Assembly: GCA_963743705.1 (NCBI GenBank)
Contig: CAVUQS010000001.1
Coordinates: 310,001 to 374,000, forward strand
From: PALSA-243 sp963743705
GTDB lineage: Bacteria > Acidobacteriota > Terriglobia > Bryobacterales > Bryobacteraceae
Length of the DNA: 64,000 nt
Direction of reading: 5' to 3'
Shown: piece by piece, positions 1 to 8,470 of the stretch
How positions within the stretch are numbered: the stretch's first letter is position 1
Layout of the letters: the number at the start of each line of letters is the position of its first letter
Notes under the pieces: model-generated
What the model saw: only the letters and a program-made list of their open reading frames with translations
The model's database searches: none
Told to the model about the DNA's origin: nothing
Made by a program: the position numbers and the translations under genes

Positions 1-2
1 AC

Positions 3-1247
3 AACTCCGGCGTGCCGCTCAATATTCTGGCGGCCATCGCGGTGAAGAAGGTGATGGAGCGCGAGCATCTGCAGGGGACGATTCGCTTGTGGCCCGGCGT
101 CGCCGAGGAAGAGCTTGGCTCGAAGGCCTTTTACGTTAAGGCCGGCATGTTTAAGGATGTTGACGTGTGCCTCTTCACGCATGTGGCGTCCGCTTTCGGC
201 GTCAGTTCCGGACCGTCTTTGAATCAGAATGGCCTGGTGTCGGTGGAATATATGTTCAAAGGCGAGAGCGCCCACGCCGCGGGCGCGCCGTGGCGCGGCA
301 AGAGCGCGCTGGACGCGGTGGAGCTCATGGATGTGGGCTGGAACTTCCGCCGCGAACACTTGCGCTTGGCGCAGCGCTCGCATTACGTGATCACCAATGG
401 CGGTGACCAGCCGAACGTGGTGCCGCCCAACGCGAGCGTCTGGTATTACTTCCGCGAAGCAGATTACGACCACATCATGGACATGTGGCGCATCGGGAAT
501 AATATGGCGCAGGCGGCCACGCTGATGACGGATACGACTTACACTTCGCGCCTGCTCGGCAGCGCATGGCCCGGCCACTTCAGCCCGGCGATCGCAGAGG
601 CGATGACGGCGAACATCCAGAAAGTCGGAATGCCGCAATGGACCGACGCCGATCAGCAACTTGCGCGTGGCTTGCAGACTGAATTGAAGGTTGCGGTGCG
701 CGGGCTTTCCACGCGCGTTCCCGCAGGCCGGGGAGGCCGCGGCGGAGCGGCGGCGCAGCCGGCGCCTGGCGCGGATGCCAACGCGGACGATGGCGGCGGT
801 CGCGGCCAAGCCATGCCCACCGGCGGCGGCTCCGACGACATCGGCGACGTTTCGTGGGTGGTGCCCACCGTGACCTTGCGCTATCCGGCCAACATTCCCG
901 GCGGCCCTGGACACAACTGGGCGGACGGCGTCGCGATGGCTACGCCGATCGCGCACAAAGGCGTGATCGCCGGCGCGAAGGCGCAGGCGATGACGATGCT
1001 CGACATCCTCACGCATCCGGAGATCGTGCAAAAGGCGTGGGACTACTTCCACAACGTGCAGACCAAGGAGATGAAATACACAAGCTTCATCCGCGACGGC
1101 GATCAACCGGCGACCTTCCTGAACGAAAAGATCATGGAAAAATACCGCCCGTTGATGAAGCCGCTGTATTACGACCCATCGAAGTACGACAACTACCTCG
1201 ATCAGCTAGGCATCAAATACCCGACAGTGCGCCCCGCGGCGAAGTAG
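3..1247 (+). CDS. M20-family amidohydrolase, AbgB-like (5' partial)
   Basis: The reading frame is open from the left edge (codons AAC TCC GGC before a GTG at 12), so the true start and the N-terminal metal-binding part lie outside the window. The visible part resembles AbgB-type aminoacyl amidohydrolases, zinc enzymes that cleave p-aminobenzoyl-glutamate or related amides. It starts just after the first metal ligand region, shows a PAEE-like element (VAEEELGSKA), and contains the dimerisation domain with GESAHAAGAPW followed by the helix that holds subunits together. A low-complexity insert rich in Gly, Arg and Ala (bases 715-835) interrupts the catalytic domain and is not usual for the family. 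The C-terminus is complete (TAG at 1245-1247). The substrate cannot be told from the sequence. Confidence 0.85.
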   Translation, partial: NSGVPLNILAAIAVKKVMEREHLQGTIRLWPGVAEEELGSKAFYVKAGMFKDVDVCLFTHVASAFGVSSGPSLNQNGLVSVEYMFKGESAHAAGAPWRGKSALDAVELMDVGWNFRREHLRLAQRSHYVITNGGDQPNVVPPNASVWYYFREADYDHIMDMWRIGNNMAQAATLMTDTTYTSRLLGSAWPGHFSPAIAEAMTANIQKVGMPQWTDADQQLARGLQTELKVAVRGLSTRVPAGRGGRGGAAAQPAPGADANADDGGGRGQAMPTGGGSDDIGDVSWVVPTVTLRYPANIPGGPGHNWADGVAMATPIAHKGVIAGAKAQAMTMLDILTHPEIVQKAWDYFHNVQTKEMKYTSFIRDGDQPATFLNEKIMEKYRPLMKPLYYDPSKYDNYLDQLGIKYPTVRPAAK

Positions 1248-1268
1248 CAGCGAAAGCCTAATCATTGG

Positions 1269-1300
1269 TTTTCTCTGCGCCTCTGCGTCTCAGCGGTGAA
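1269..1300. repeat. Dispersed CTCTGCG-type repeat, copy 1
   Basis: This pyrimidine-rich intergenic element consists of repeated CTCTGCG units. Bases 1272-1291 match 45422-45441 exactly over 20 bases. The copy at 45.4 kb is half of a long inverted repeat, while this copy is a single arm. It lies between the amidohydrolase stop and lepA, just upstream of a possible lepA promoter. Confidence 0.6.
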
Positions 1301-1311
1301 TAGACGCGCTG

Positions 1312-1320
1312 TGGGATAAT
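1312..1320 (+). promoter_or_regulatory. Possible extended -10 promoter for lepA
   Basis: TGG followed by GATAAT (1315-1320) resembles an extended -10 element. No convincing -35 box is visible. Transcription would start near 1327, about 15 bases before the lepA ATG. This is a pattern match only. Confidence 0.3.
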
Positions 1321-1341
1321 TGGGCCAGACCCCCGCATCGC

Positions 1342-3156
1342 ATGGATCGCGAATTCATCCGCAATTTCTCTATCATTGCGCATATCGACCACGGCAAATC
1401 AACGCTGGCGGATCGTTTGCTCGAGACGACCGGCGCGCTTTCACAGCGCGAAATGATGGAGCAGGTGCTCGATTCGATGGATCTCGAGCGCGAGCGCGGC
1501 ATCACCATCAAAGCACACGCCGTGCGCCTGAATTATCGCGCCGACGATGGCCAGCTTTACCAGTTGAACCTCATCGATACGCCGGGTCACGTGGATTTTT
1601 CGTACGAGGTTTCGCGCAGCTTGCAGGCGTGCGAGGGCGCGCTGCTGGTGGTTGACGCGTCACAGGGCGTGGAAGCGCAGACGCTTGCGAATACGTATCT
1701 GGCGCTGCATCACAATCTCGAAATCATTCCGGTGATCAATAAGATCGATCTTCCGGCGGCCGAGCCCGAGCGTATTCGCGAGCAGATCGAGACCATCATC
1801 GGGCTTGACGCGCGCGATGCCGTGCTTGCCAGCGCCAAACAGGGCATTGGTATTCACGAGATCCTCGAAGCCGTCGTGCACCTGGTTCCGCCGCCAAGGG
1901 GATCCGCTGAAGCCCCGCTGCGCGCGCTGATTTTCGATTCGTGGTTCGATGCCTATCGCGGCGTCATCATTTTGCTCCGCGTCTTCGATGGCCGGCTGCG
2001 CAAAGGCCAGAAGATCCGCTTATGGTCGAATGGTCAGGCGTTTGACGTCGATGGCCTCGGTTATCAGGCCCCCAAAGCTACGCCGTGCGATGAGCTTTCG
2101 GCTGGCGAGGTAGGCTTTCTCTTCGCCAACATCAAGACGGTTTCCGACGCCAAGATCGGCGATACGATTCTCGATCACGAGAATCCCGCGCCGGAGCCGC
2201 TGCCTGGCTTCGAAGAAATCAAGCCGATGGTATTCGCCGGTCTCTATCCGGTGGAATCGCACGAGCACGGGTTGCTGCGCGATGCGCTCGAAAAGTTGCG
2301 GCTCAACGATAGCGCGTTTAGCTTCGAGCCGGAGAATTCGGTGGCGCTCGGCTTCGGTTTCCGCTGCGGATTTCTGGGCCTGCTGCATCTGGAGATCGTG
2401 CAAGAACGCCTTGAGCGCGAATTCAATATCGATCTCATCACCACGGCGCCGGGTGTCCGCTATCGCGTCACGACGACGGATGGCGCGGTGGTCGAAATCG
2501 ATAACCCGACCAAGTTCCCCGACCCTTCCGGCATCAAGCAAATCGAAGAGCCCATCATCGACGCCACGGTGATCTCGCGCGAAGAATATCTCGGCGGCAT
2601 CCTGAAGCTGCTCGAAGACAAGCGCGGCGTGCAGAAGAAGTTCGAATACATCGGCGGCGGCCGCGTGCTGCTGACCTATGAGCTGCCGCTGAACGAAATC
2701 GTGCTCGATTTCTACGACCGGCTGAAATCCGCCTCGCGCGGTTACGCTTCTCTCGACTATCATCTGGCCGGCTTTCGCGTCTCGCCGATGGTAAGGCTGG
2801 ACGTGCTGGTGGCCGGCGACCCGGTGGATGCGCTGTCGTTGATCATCCACAAGGATTTCGCCTACGAGCGCGGCAAGGAACTGATCTCGCGCTTGCGCCG
2901 CCTGATTCCGCGCCAGATGTTCGAAGTAGCGCTGCAAGCCGCGATCGGCAATAAGATCGTGGCGCGCGAAACGGTCGCGGCGCTGCGCAAGAACGTCCTC
3001 GCCAAGTGCTACGGCGGAGACATTTCCCGCAAGCGCAAGCTGCTCGAAAAGCAAAAAGAGGGCAAGAAGCGCATGAAGCGCGTCGGCCGCGTGGAGATTC
3101 CGCAGGAAGCGTTCCTGGCCGTGTTGAAAGTCGGCCAGATCGACGAAGAAGATTAG
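1342..3156 (+). CDS. lepA: Elongation factor 4 (LepA) GTPase
   Basis: The product is a 604-aa translational GTPase that binds ribosomes and promotes back-translocation or initiation under stress. The G1 loop AHIDHGKST is near residues 12-20, followed by switch I RGITIK, G3 DTPGH and G4 NKID. Domains II, III and V follow, then the LepA-specific C-terminal domain with the Lys-rich stretch RKRKLLEKQKEGKKRMKRVG. Length matches the family (about 600 aa). The ATG at 1342 sits directly before the conserved IRNFSIIAHID. No lepB follows as in E. coli. The next gene is convergent and its stop codon abuts the lepA stop with no spacer. Confidence 0.97.
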   Translation: MDREFIRNFSIIAHIDHGKSTLADRLLETTGALSQREMMEQVLDSMDLERERGITIKAHAVRLNYRADDGQLYQLNLIDTPGHVDFSYEVSRSLQACEGALLVVDASQGVEAQTLANTYLALHHNLEIIPVINKIDLPAAEPERIREQIETIIGLDARDAVLASAKQGIGIHEILEAVVHLVPPPRGSAEAPLRALIFDSWFDAYRGVIILLRVFDGRLRKGQKIRLWSNGQAFDVDGLGYQAPKATPCDELSAGEVGFLFANIKTVSDAKIGDTILDHENPAPEPLPGFEEIKPMVFAGLYPVESHEHGLLRDALEKLRLNDSAFSFEPENSVALGFGFRCGFLGLLHLEIVQERLEREFNIDLITTAPGVRYRVTTTDGAVVEIDNPTKFPDPSGIKQIEEPIIDATVISREEYLGGILKLLEDKRGVQKKFEYIGGGRVLLTYELPLNEIVLDFYDRLKSASRGYASLDYHLAGFRVSPMVRLDVLVAGDPVDALSLIIHKDFAYERGKELISRLRRLIPRQMFEVALQAAIGNKIVARETVAALRKNVLAKCYGGDISRKRKLLEKQKEGKKRMKRVGRVEIPQEAFLAVLKVGQIDEED

Positions 3157-4836
3157 CTACGCCAGCGCGGCGCCGTCCTTCTGAATCGACAGCGTCATTA
3201 TGGCGGGCGTCTCCGCTTCTTCGAACAACACCTCGGCGAATTCGTCGTTGGCCTGCGCGACAGTTAGGCGGCGCGCGATCAGCGCCACAGCCGCCATTGC
3301 GGCCAGAATCTTCGCAAACGCGGCCGTCTGGCCAAGTTGGGTCATCTCTAAGCTGACGAACGACGCCATAGCGGGGAACACGATAAACAGGATGGCGATG
3401 CGCATGTGCAAATTCGATTTGCCGGGCAGAAAAGAACAGGTAAACGGGACCTTCTGGAAGCCATAGAGGCACGCGTATCCGATGATCGTTCCCCAGAGTG
3501 CCAGCAGCGCCAAATGCTTCGCCGCGGGCTGCCAGGGCCATATTGAGAACAGAACCGCCGCCGATCCCGCCAGTACCGGCGCCAAACCCAGCACGAACAG
3601 CGGCCTGCGCGCCGCAGCGAGGTATTCCTGCACGCCGTGAACCTGCGTGATGCGGAAGATCCAATTGGCGCGCAGCTCCATGGGCATGGCGAATACGGCG
3701 CGCGCGCCGAATATCCAGGCGCAGCATAGAATCAGCGTCGCTGCCAGCACGCCGGGCTGTCCGGGGTGGTTCAAGGGAATGCGAGTATCCTTGACGATCA
3801 ACGTCACCAGCGCCAACCCGACGCCGAGGTAGAACGCAAAGATGACGCGGTGTTGGCGGCTACGCAACAGCGTACGAATGCTGAACTGCACCACCGCATT
3901 GGGTAGACCGCGCCCGAATCGCGGCAGCCAGCGCAGGCCGCCGGCAGCCGGAAGGATGTCGGGTTGCTCCACGATCTTACGCATGGTGTGGAAATACGCC
4001 AGCAGAAACGCGCCGCCGCCCGCAAGCGCAGCGATGCCCAGCGCCCACACCGCGCGCCATGCGAGCGGCGCCATTACCGGATGCATGGATCCGTTCAGCG
4101 CCTGATACAATCCGAGAAACCAATACGGCGGCAGGCAGGCGAGCAAGCGCTGATGCGCCGGATCGGCGAGCGCTCTTGGCGTTGTCCATGTGGGTTCGAC
4201 AAAGTATCCAATCACCAACAAGCCGAACGCCGCGATTTGCAGGAACGCCGACGCGCGCAAAAAGAGCTTGCGCGGCAATTGCGCGGAGAGTCCTTGCACG
4301 CCCAACAAGATGCAGAAAACGAAGCTGCCCGCGGCGAACATCGTTAGCCAAAATGCCAGGACCGCCCGCGGCGGGCTCAGCAGGCCGGCCGGCGCAAAAT
4401 GCAGGGCCCATGTTACGCTCTGAAATGCGTTCAACGCGAGCACGGTGACACTGAGCGCGGCCGCGGCGGCGGCCACCTTCGCGAAAAACACAGCGCGCGC
4501 CGGCACAGGCAAAGGCGCGAGTACCAGAACATCCCGACGATTGGGGAAAGTGGAATCCCAACTGAGCACGGCGAAAATTCCCACCGCCAACATCGTGGTG
4601 CAAATGAATGAATGCTCCATTTGCCAAGCGATGCTGCGAAGCGCTTCAGAGGGCAAATGGCGTCCGTTGAAAAAAATGGCCCCTAAGCCCTGCACCGAGC
4701 TGAATGCCAGCAGAGTAGCGGCAAACCTTCCGAGCAACTTTTCGGCATCGCCGCGCGCGTCAGCCGCCAGCAGTTCGAGATCGATGATACGGAATAGAAA
4801 CTGGCGAAAGAGGATGCGGAATTGTCGCTTGGCCAC
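3157..4836 (-). CDS. Polytopic membrane protein, ABC-2 permease-like, unknown function
   Basis: This is a 559-aa integral membrane protein with roughly ten or more hydrophobic segments spread along its length and a soluble N-terminal 50 residues. Its overall look (long amphipathic N-terminal helix, clusters of Ala/Leu/Phe-rich spans, conserved-looking WDSTFPNRRDVLVLAPLPV loop) resembles ABC-2-type permeases of the large exporter class. No ATP-binding partner is adjacent, so the assignment is tentative. The start is a GTG at 4836 with AGGG a few bases upstream. It lies 30 bases downstream of the PHP phosphatase stop and could be the last gene of the cysH-cysC-PHP run. Confidence 0.7.
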   Translation of the reverse strand: MAKRQFRILFRQFLFRIIDLELLAADARGDAEKLLGRFAATLLAFSSVQGLGAIFFNGRHLPSEALRSIAWQMEHSFICTTMLAVGIFAVLSWDSTFPNRRDVLVLAPLPVPARAVFFAKVAAAAAALSVTVLALNAFQSVTWALHFAPAGLLSPPRAVLAFWLTMFAAGSFVFCILLGVQGLSAQLPRKLFLRASAFLQIAAFGLLVIGYFVEPTWTTPRALADPAHQRLLACLPPYWFLGLYQALNGSMHPVMAPLAWRAVWALGIAALAGGGAFLLAYFHTMRKIVEQPDILPAAGGLRWLPRFGRGLPNAVVQFSIRTLLRSRQHRVIFAFYLGVGLALVTLIVKDTRIPLNHPGQPGVLAATLILCCAWIFGARAVFAMPMELRANWIFRITQVHGVQEYLAAARRPLFVLGLAPVLAGSAAVLFSIWPWQPAAKHLALLALWGTIIGYACLYGFQKVPFTCSFLPGKSNLHMRIAILFIVFPAMASFVSLEMTQLGQTAAFAKILAAMAAVALIARRLTVAQANDEFAEVLFEEAETPAIMTLSIQKDGAALA

Positions 4837-4866
4837 AGTGCCCTGTTAGACACCGTGGGCCCTGGT

Positions 4867-5703
4867 TCAGTTCCCGCTGTTGCCGTTGCGGAGCTTCTCC
4901 AGCAGATCGGCCGGAATCTTCAGATTTCCGTTGCAGCCTGTGCCCAGGTTCACGTCGGGTTTTACGGCGCCATGAAAATCCGAACCGCCGGTGACGTGCA
5001 TGTCGAAGCGGCGTGCGATATCGAGATAGAGCGCGGTGTCCTGCGGCGAATGATCGCTGTGATACGCTTCGATCGCGGCCAGGCCCATCTCGCGCAGTTC
5101 CGGAGTCAGCGCTTCAATATCGCCTTTCACACGGATTGGGTGCGCCAGCGACGCGATTCCGCCGGCCTCGCGAATCCGCTTCACGCCTTCCTGAAACGCG
5201 GGCTCCTTGCGATACACGTAGCCCTTGGCCGATTCATCGAGGTATTGATCGAACGCCTCGCGCAGGTTCGGCACGACGCCCTTCTCCACCAGCAATTGCG
5301 CGAAGTGCGGACGACCGGTCATGCCGCGGCCGCGGGCTTCCGCCTCTGCCAGCGTGATATCGATGCCCAGCTCACGGAGCCGCGCCACCAGCCGGATATT
5401 GCGGTCGCGCCGCGCGGCTTGTAGATCGAGGATCCACGAGCGCAGATCGCCGAGGCGATCGGTGCGCAGAAAGTAGCCCAGCAGATGCACGGAATGCCCG
5501 TGCAGCTTGGTGGAAAGCTCAATGCCGCAGATCAGCTCGAGCCCGGCCTCGCGGGCCGTGGGCAACGCGAGATCGTGCCCGGCGAACGTATCGTGATCCG
5601 TTATGCCGAGCGAGGTCACGCCCGTGCGCAACGCTTCGGCGACAAGTTGTGCGGGCGAGAAGGTCCCGTCCGATTCATTGGTGTGCGAGTGGAGATCGAT
5701 CAA
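4867..5703 (-). CDS. PHP-domain phosphatase, TrpH/YciV type (probable 3',5'-bisphosphate nucleotidase)
   Basis: The 278-aa product is a PHP-fold metallohydrolase. The first metal motif HSH is at residues 5-7, followed by GITDHDT near 35-41, a Glu in CGIELS near 61-66, SLAHP near 195, and a late GGSDFHG motif. This is the full ligand set of the TrpH/YciV family, members of which remove the 3'-phosphate from pAp. The start is TTG at 5703, directly before IDLHSHT. It overlaps the end of cysC by 29 bases and has no clear ribosome site, so translation is probably coupled. Beside cysC and cysH the likely task is recycling of the pAp left by PAPS reduction, a role played by CysQ elsewhere. The substrate is inferred. 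Confidence 0.85.
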   Translation of the reverse strand: MIDLHSHTNESDGTFSPAQLVAEALRTGVTSLGITDHDTFAGHDLALPTAREAGLELICGIELSTKLHGHSVHLLGYFLRTDRLGDLRSWILDLQAARRDRNIRLVARLRELGIDITLAEAEARGRGMTGRPHFAQLLVEKGVVPNLREAFDQYLDESAKGYVYRKEPAFQEGVKRIREAGGIASLAHPIRVKGDIEALTPELREMGLAAIEAYHSDHSPQDTALYLDIARRFDMHVTGGSDFHGAVKPDVNLGTGCNGNLKIPADLLEKLRNGNSGN

Positions 5704-6232
5704 AGGAGACTAAACCCAAACGTTCCAGTGTAGCCCAAATACGCCCGGCGCTTTCTTCCGGAGTTTCGCTGGATGAGTTAACAGTTACTTCGGGGTTCAA
5801 AGGCGGCTCGTAAGGATCCGTGACGCCGGTGAAATGAGGAATTTCCCCGGCCAGGGCTTTCTTATAAAGCCCCTTCACATCGCGCTCGGCCAGGACTTCG
5901 ATGGGGCACGCGACATGCACCTCGACGAAGTTGGGAATGCGCGCACGCAATTCCTCGCGCACGCCGCGGTAAGGCGATATGGCGGCTGCGATCGCGATCA
6001 CGCCGTGGCGCGAGAGCAATTCGCAGACGAAGCCGATGCGGCGGACGTTCTCATCGCGATCTTCTTTGCTGAATCCGAGCCCTTTCGACAGGTGAGTGCG
6101 CACCACGTCGCCATCGAGGACTTCGACCTTAGCGCCTTCGTCGCGCAAGCGGCGTTCGATCATGCCGGAGATAGTGCTCTTCCCGGCACCGGACATGCCG
6201 GTGAACCAAAGCGTAAAGCCTTCATGAATCAT
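5675..6232 (-). CDS. cysC: Adenylylsulfate kinase
   Basis: CysC phosphorylates APS to PAPS in sulfate activation. The 185-aa protein begins MIHEGFTLWFTG with the P-loop GMSGAGKST at 12-20. It also shows the APS-kinase signatures LDGDVVRTHLSKGLGFS, DRDENVRRIG and SPYRGVREE, and FVEVHVACP before the lid region. Length is typical. The frame is open upstream of 6232, but this ATG overlaps the cysH stop as ATGA and precedes the conserved N-terminus, so it is the likely start. The last 29 bases overlap the next gene. No sulfate adenylyltransferase (CysND or Sat) is in the window. Confidence 0.95.
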   Translation of the reverse strand: MIHEGFTLWFTGMSGAGKSTISGMIERRLRDEGAKVEVLDGDVVRTHLSKGLGFSKEDRDENVRRIGFVCELLSRHGVIAIAAAISPYRGVREELRARIPNFVEVHVACPIEVLAERDVKGLYKKALAGEIPHFTGVTDPYEPPLNPEVTVNSSSETPEESAGRIWATLERLGLVSFDRSPLAHQ

Positions 6233-6936
6233 GCAACGCGACGCACCTTCCCATCCGGCCCGAAGTGGATGCCGCACTCCTTGTGCGCGTCCCGCTCCCA
6301 CCACCAGCGGCCGGCGCGCGGATCTTCTCCCGGCAGAACCGGCCGGGTGCAAGGCTCGCATCCGATGCTGGTATAGCCCCGGGCATAGAGCGGATGCACC
6401 GGCACGCGATGAGCGTGCGTGTAGTCATCCACCTGCGCCAAGGTCCAATCCGCCAGAGGATTGATTTTAACAGGAAGGGCTGTCAGTTCCACTTTCGGAG
6501 TGCCCGCGCGTGTTGCGGATTGATCGCGGCGGACGCCGGTGGCCCATGCGGATAGGGTGGCCAGCTTACGTTCGAGAGGGCGAACCTTGCGCACCTCGCA
6601 ACAACTGAGGCGCGCCTCGACGCTGTTGTAGAAAAGATCGGGGCCGTGGGGAGCTATGAGCTGCCGGACTTCTTCGGCATCGGGGCGGACAATTTCCACC
6701 GCGATCCCGTAGCGTTTGCGCACGGTTTCGATCATGCCGTGCGTCTCGTCCGGCAGCCAGCCGGTATCGAGAGTGAAGACGCGAATATTGGACGAGAGGC
6801 GCGCGGCGATGTCAATTATCGCCATGCCCTCCCTCTGAAAACTCGTTGCAATTGCGAAGCCGCCCCCGTGAGCGCGGATGGCCCACGATAGAATCTCAGA
6901 CGCCTGCGCCTTCTCCCAATCCAGTAATTCAGACAA
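6229..6936 (-). CDS. cysH: Phosphoadenylyl/adenylyl-sulfate reductase (Fe-S type)
   Basis: The 235-aa reductase makes sulfite from APS or PAPS with thioredoxin as electron donor. SFQREGM and the LDTG motif (57-59) form the nucleotide site. Cys112-Cys113 and Cys193-x2-Cys196 are the four ligands of the [4Fe-4S] cluster found in APS-type enzymes, and Cys221 in ECGIH is the catalytic cysteine near the C-terminus. The Fe-S motif suggests APS use, but a CysC is coupled downstream, so PAPS or both remain possible. The start is TTG at 6936; no better start is visible. A 53-base gap separates it from the upstream unknown gene. Confidence 0.95.
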   Translation of the reverse strand: MSELLDWEKAQASEILSWAIRAHGGGFAIATSFQREGMAIIDIAARLSSNIRVFTLDTGWLPDETHGMIETVRKRYGIAVEIVRPDAEEVRQLIAPHGPDLFYNSVEARLSCCEVRKVRPLERKLATLSAWATGVRRDQSATRAGTPKVELTALPVKINPLADWTLAQVDDYTHAHRVPVHPLYARGYTSIGCEPCTRPVLPGEDPRAGRWWWERDAHKECGIHFGPDGKVRRVA

Positions 6937-6989
6937 TCTATATCAAGATTACGGGGTATGAGTAGCGCCTGTCAAATCGTCTGTCAGAT

Positions 6990-7475
6990 TCAAGCGCGCG
7001 AACGCAACAATTCCGAGCTTTCTGCGCGGATGCGATCGAGATCGAATTCCCCGGCGAGCGACAGATCGAGCACGGAAACTCGCTGCCCTTCCCGAAGTTC
7101 CTGAAGCCGAACCTCGCGCCCATTAGGGAACCGCACGGCGTCGCGGTAGCTATGCGCCGCGGCCGTGAGTTGCGTGAATGTTACTTCCTCGGCTGGGCCG
7201 ACGCCCAATTCCGTTTGCAGCCGCGGCGGAATATCCTGCAGCCGCAGACGCGCACCCGGCGGAATGCAAACTGCGCATACCGGGTCTTGCGCCGCGGGTT
7301 GAAAAAACTCCTTCAGGGTGATCCAGAAGCTCTTGCGGGCAACCGGAGCGGGCGGTCGATTCACGTCGAGGGGCGAGGCTAGGCCAAGCGACCCCGTCGG
7401 AAACCGGTAAGCGACCAATTCTTCGCCTTCGCACGCGAGACGATTGGGAACTGACATCAGCGAATAGTCACACAT
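6990..7475 (-). CDS. Conserved hypothetical protein, 161 aa
   Basis: I do not recognise a function. The protein is soluble, without signal peptide or membrane span. It opens MCDYSLM and then alternates short hydrophobic strands with Pro-rich loops, which suggests a mostly beta fold. A Cys pair (DPVCAVC, about residues 76-82) is the only possible ligand cluster. The ATG at 7475 has GGAGGAAG upstream but 12 bases away. It is divergent from accA and lies 53 bases upstream of cysH, so it may share a transcript with the sulfate genes. Confidence 0.7.
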   Translation of the reverse strand: MCDYSLMSVPNRLACEGEELVAYRFPTGSLGLASPLDVNRPPAPVARKSFWITLKEFFQPAAQDPVCAVCIPPGARLRLQDIPPRLQTELGVGPAEEVTFTQLTAAAHSYRDAVRFPNGREVRLQELREGQRVSVLDLSLAGEFDLDRIRAESSELLRSRA

Positions 7476-7615
7476 GATTCGCTTCTTCCTCCATAATTTG
7501 AGTGTCGATTCCAGCGGGCGGTTTTGACAAGGCTACCGCGGCGGACCGGGTTACTTTATGAACCATGACACGGTGCCAATCGATACAACGAGCATGACGA
7601 ACGGGCTGCGGCTGT

Positions 7616-7621
7616 TAAGAT
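7616..7621 (+). promoter_or_regulatory. -10-like box close to accA start
   Basis: TAAGAT lies only 7 bases before the accA ATG. If used, transcription would begin at or next to the start codon (a leaderless message). No good -35 is visible. The remaining 7476-7615 region between the divergent genes shows no other clear signal. Confidence 0.35.
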
Positions 7622-7628
7622 GTGACAG

Positions 7629-8468
7629 ATGGAGCCTGAAAGCGGTCCGGCCGAGGCGCCGGTTGCGGAGTCGAATCCGGCGTGGCAGCGAGTGCAATTA
7701 GCGCGTCACCCGAAGAGGCCGCATTCGCTCGACTACATTACCCGGCTCTGCACCGATTTTCAGGAAATTCACGGAGATCGCTCCTTCGGCGACGATCCGG
7801 CCATCGTCACAGGCATGGGCCGCTTCGAAGGCAAGCCGGTGATGGTGGTGGCCGAGCAGAAGGGCCGCGACACGAAGCAGAAGGTATTCCGCAATTTCGG
7901 GATGCCCAAGCCGGAGGGCTACCGCAAAGCCCTGCGCGCCATGCAAATCGCGGCGAAGTATAGCCGGCCTATTATCACGTTGATCGATACGCCCGGCGCT
8001 TACCCCGGCGTGGATGCGGAAGAGCGCGGACAAGCGGAAGCAATTGCGCGCAATCTGCGCGAGATGGCGCGCCTACCGGTTCCCGTGGTGGCCGTCTGCA
8101 TCGGAGAAGGCGGCAGCGGCGGCGCGTTGGCCCTGGGCGTGGGCAGCGTAGTGCTGATGCTGGAAAACGCCGTTTATAGCGTGATTTCGCCGGAAAACTG
8201 CGCGAACATCATCTTCAAAGACGCCGGTAAGGCGCAGCAAGTGGCGCCCTACATGCGGCTGACCGCTGAGGATCTGCTGCAACTCAAATTGATCGACGGC
8301 ATTGTTCCGGAGCCGCCTGGCGGCGCCCACGAGAACACCGATCTGGCGGCGGAGAATCTGCGCCAGGCGTTGAACAAGTGGTTGGGCGAGCTGGCGCCGA
8401 TGAGCGGGCCGCAGTTAGTGGAGCATCGGTACGAGAAATTCCGGCAAATGGGAAATTTCTTCGATTAG
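7629..8468 (+). CDS. accA: Acetyl-CoA carboxylase carboxyltransferase alpha subunit
   Basis: AccA with AccD transfers carboxyl from carboxybiotin to acetyl-CoA, the first committed step of fatty acid synthesis. The 279-aa protein carries the crotonase-like carboxyltransferase core: LARHPKRPHSLDYI, EIHGDRSFGDDPAI, LIDTPGAYPG and the oxyanion-forming GEGGSGGALALGVG, ending near AYSVISPE-type residues (VYSVISPENCA). It is about 40 residues shorter than E. coli AccA because the N-terminal helical segment is mostly missing. accB and accC are 26 kb away and accD is not in the window. Its stop is 2 bases from the convergent U32 gene. Confidence 0.95.
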   Translation: MEPESGPAEAPVAESNPAWQRVQLARHPKRPHSLDYITRLCTDFQEIHGDRSFGDDPAIVTGMGRFEGKPVMVVAEQKGRDTKQKVFRNFGMPKPEGYRKALRAMQIAAKYSRPIITLIDTPGAYPGVDAEERGQAEAIARNLREMARLPVPVVAVCIGEGGSGGALALGVGSVVLMLENAVYSVISPENCANIIFKDAGKAQQVAPYMRLTAEDLLQLKLIDGIVPEPPGGAHENTDLAAENLRQALNKWLGELAPMSGPQLVEHRYEKFRQMGNFFD

Positions 8469-8470
8469 CC

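Noticed and set aside
2020..3054. 344-aa open frame antisense to lepA
   Set aside because: Shadow of lepA with low-complexity composition.
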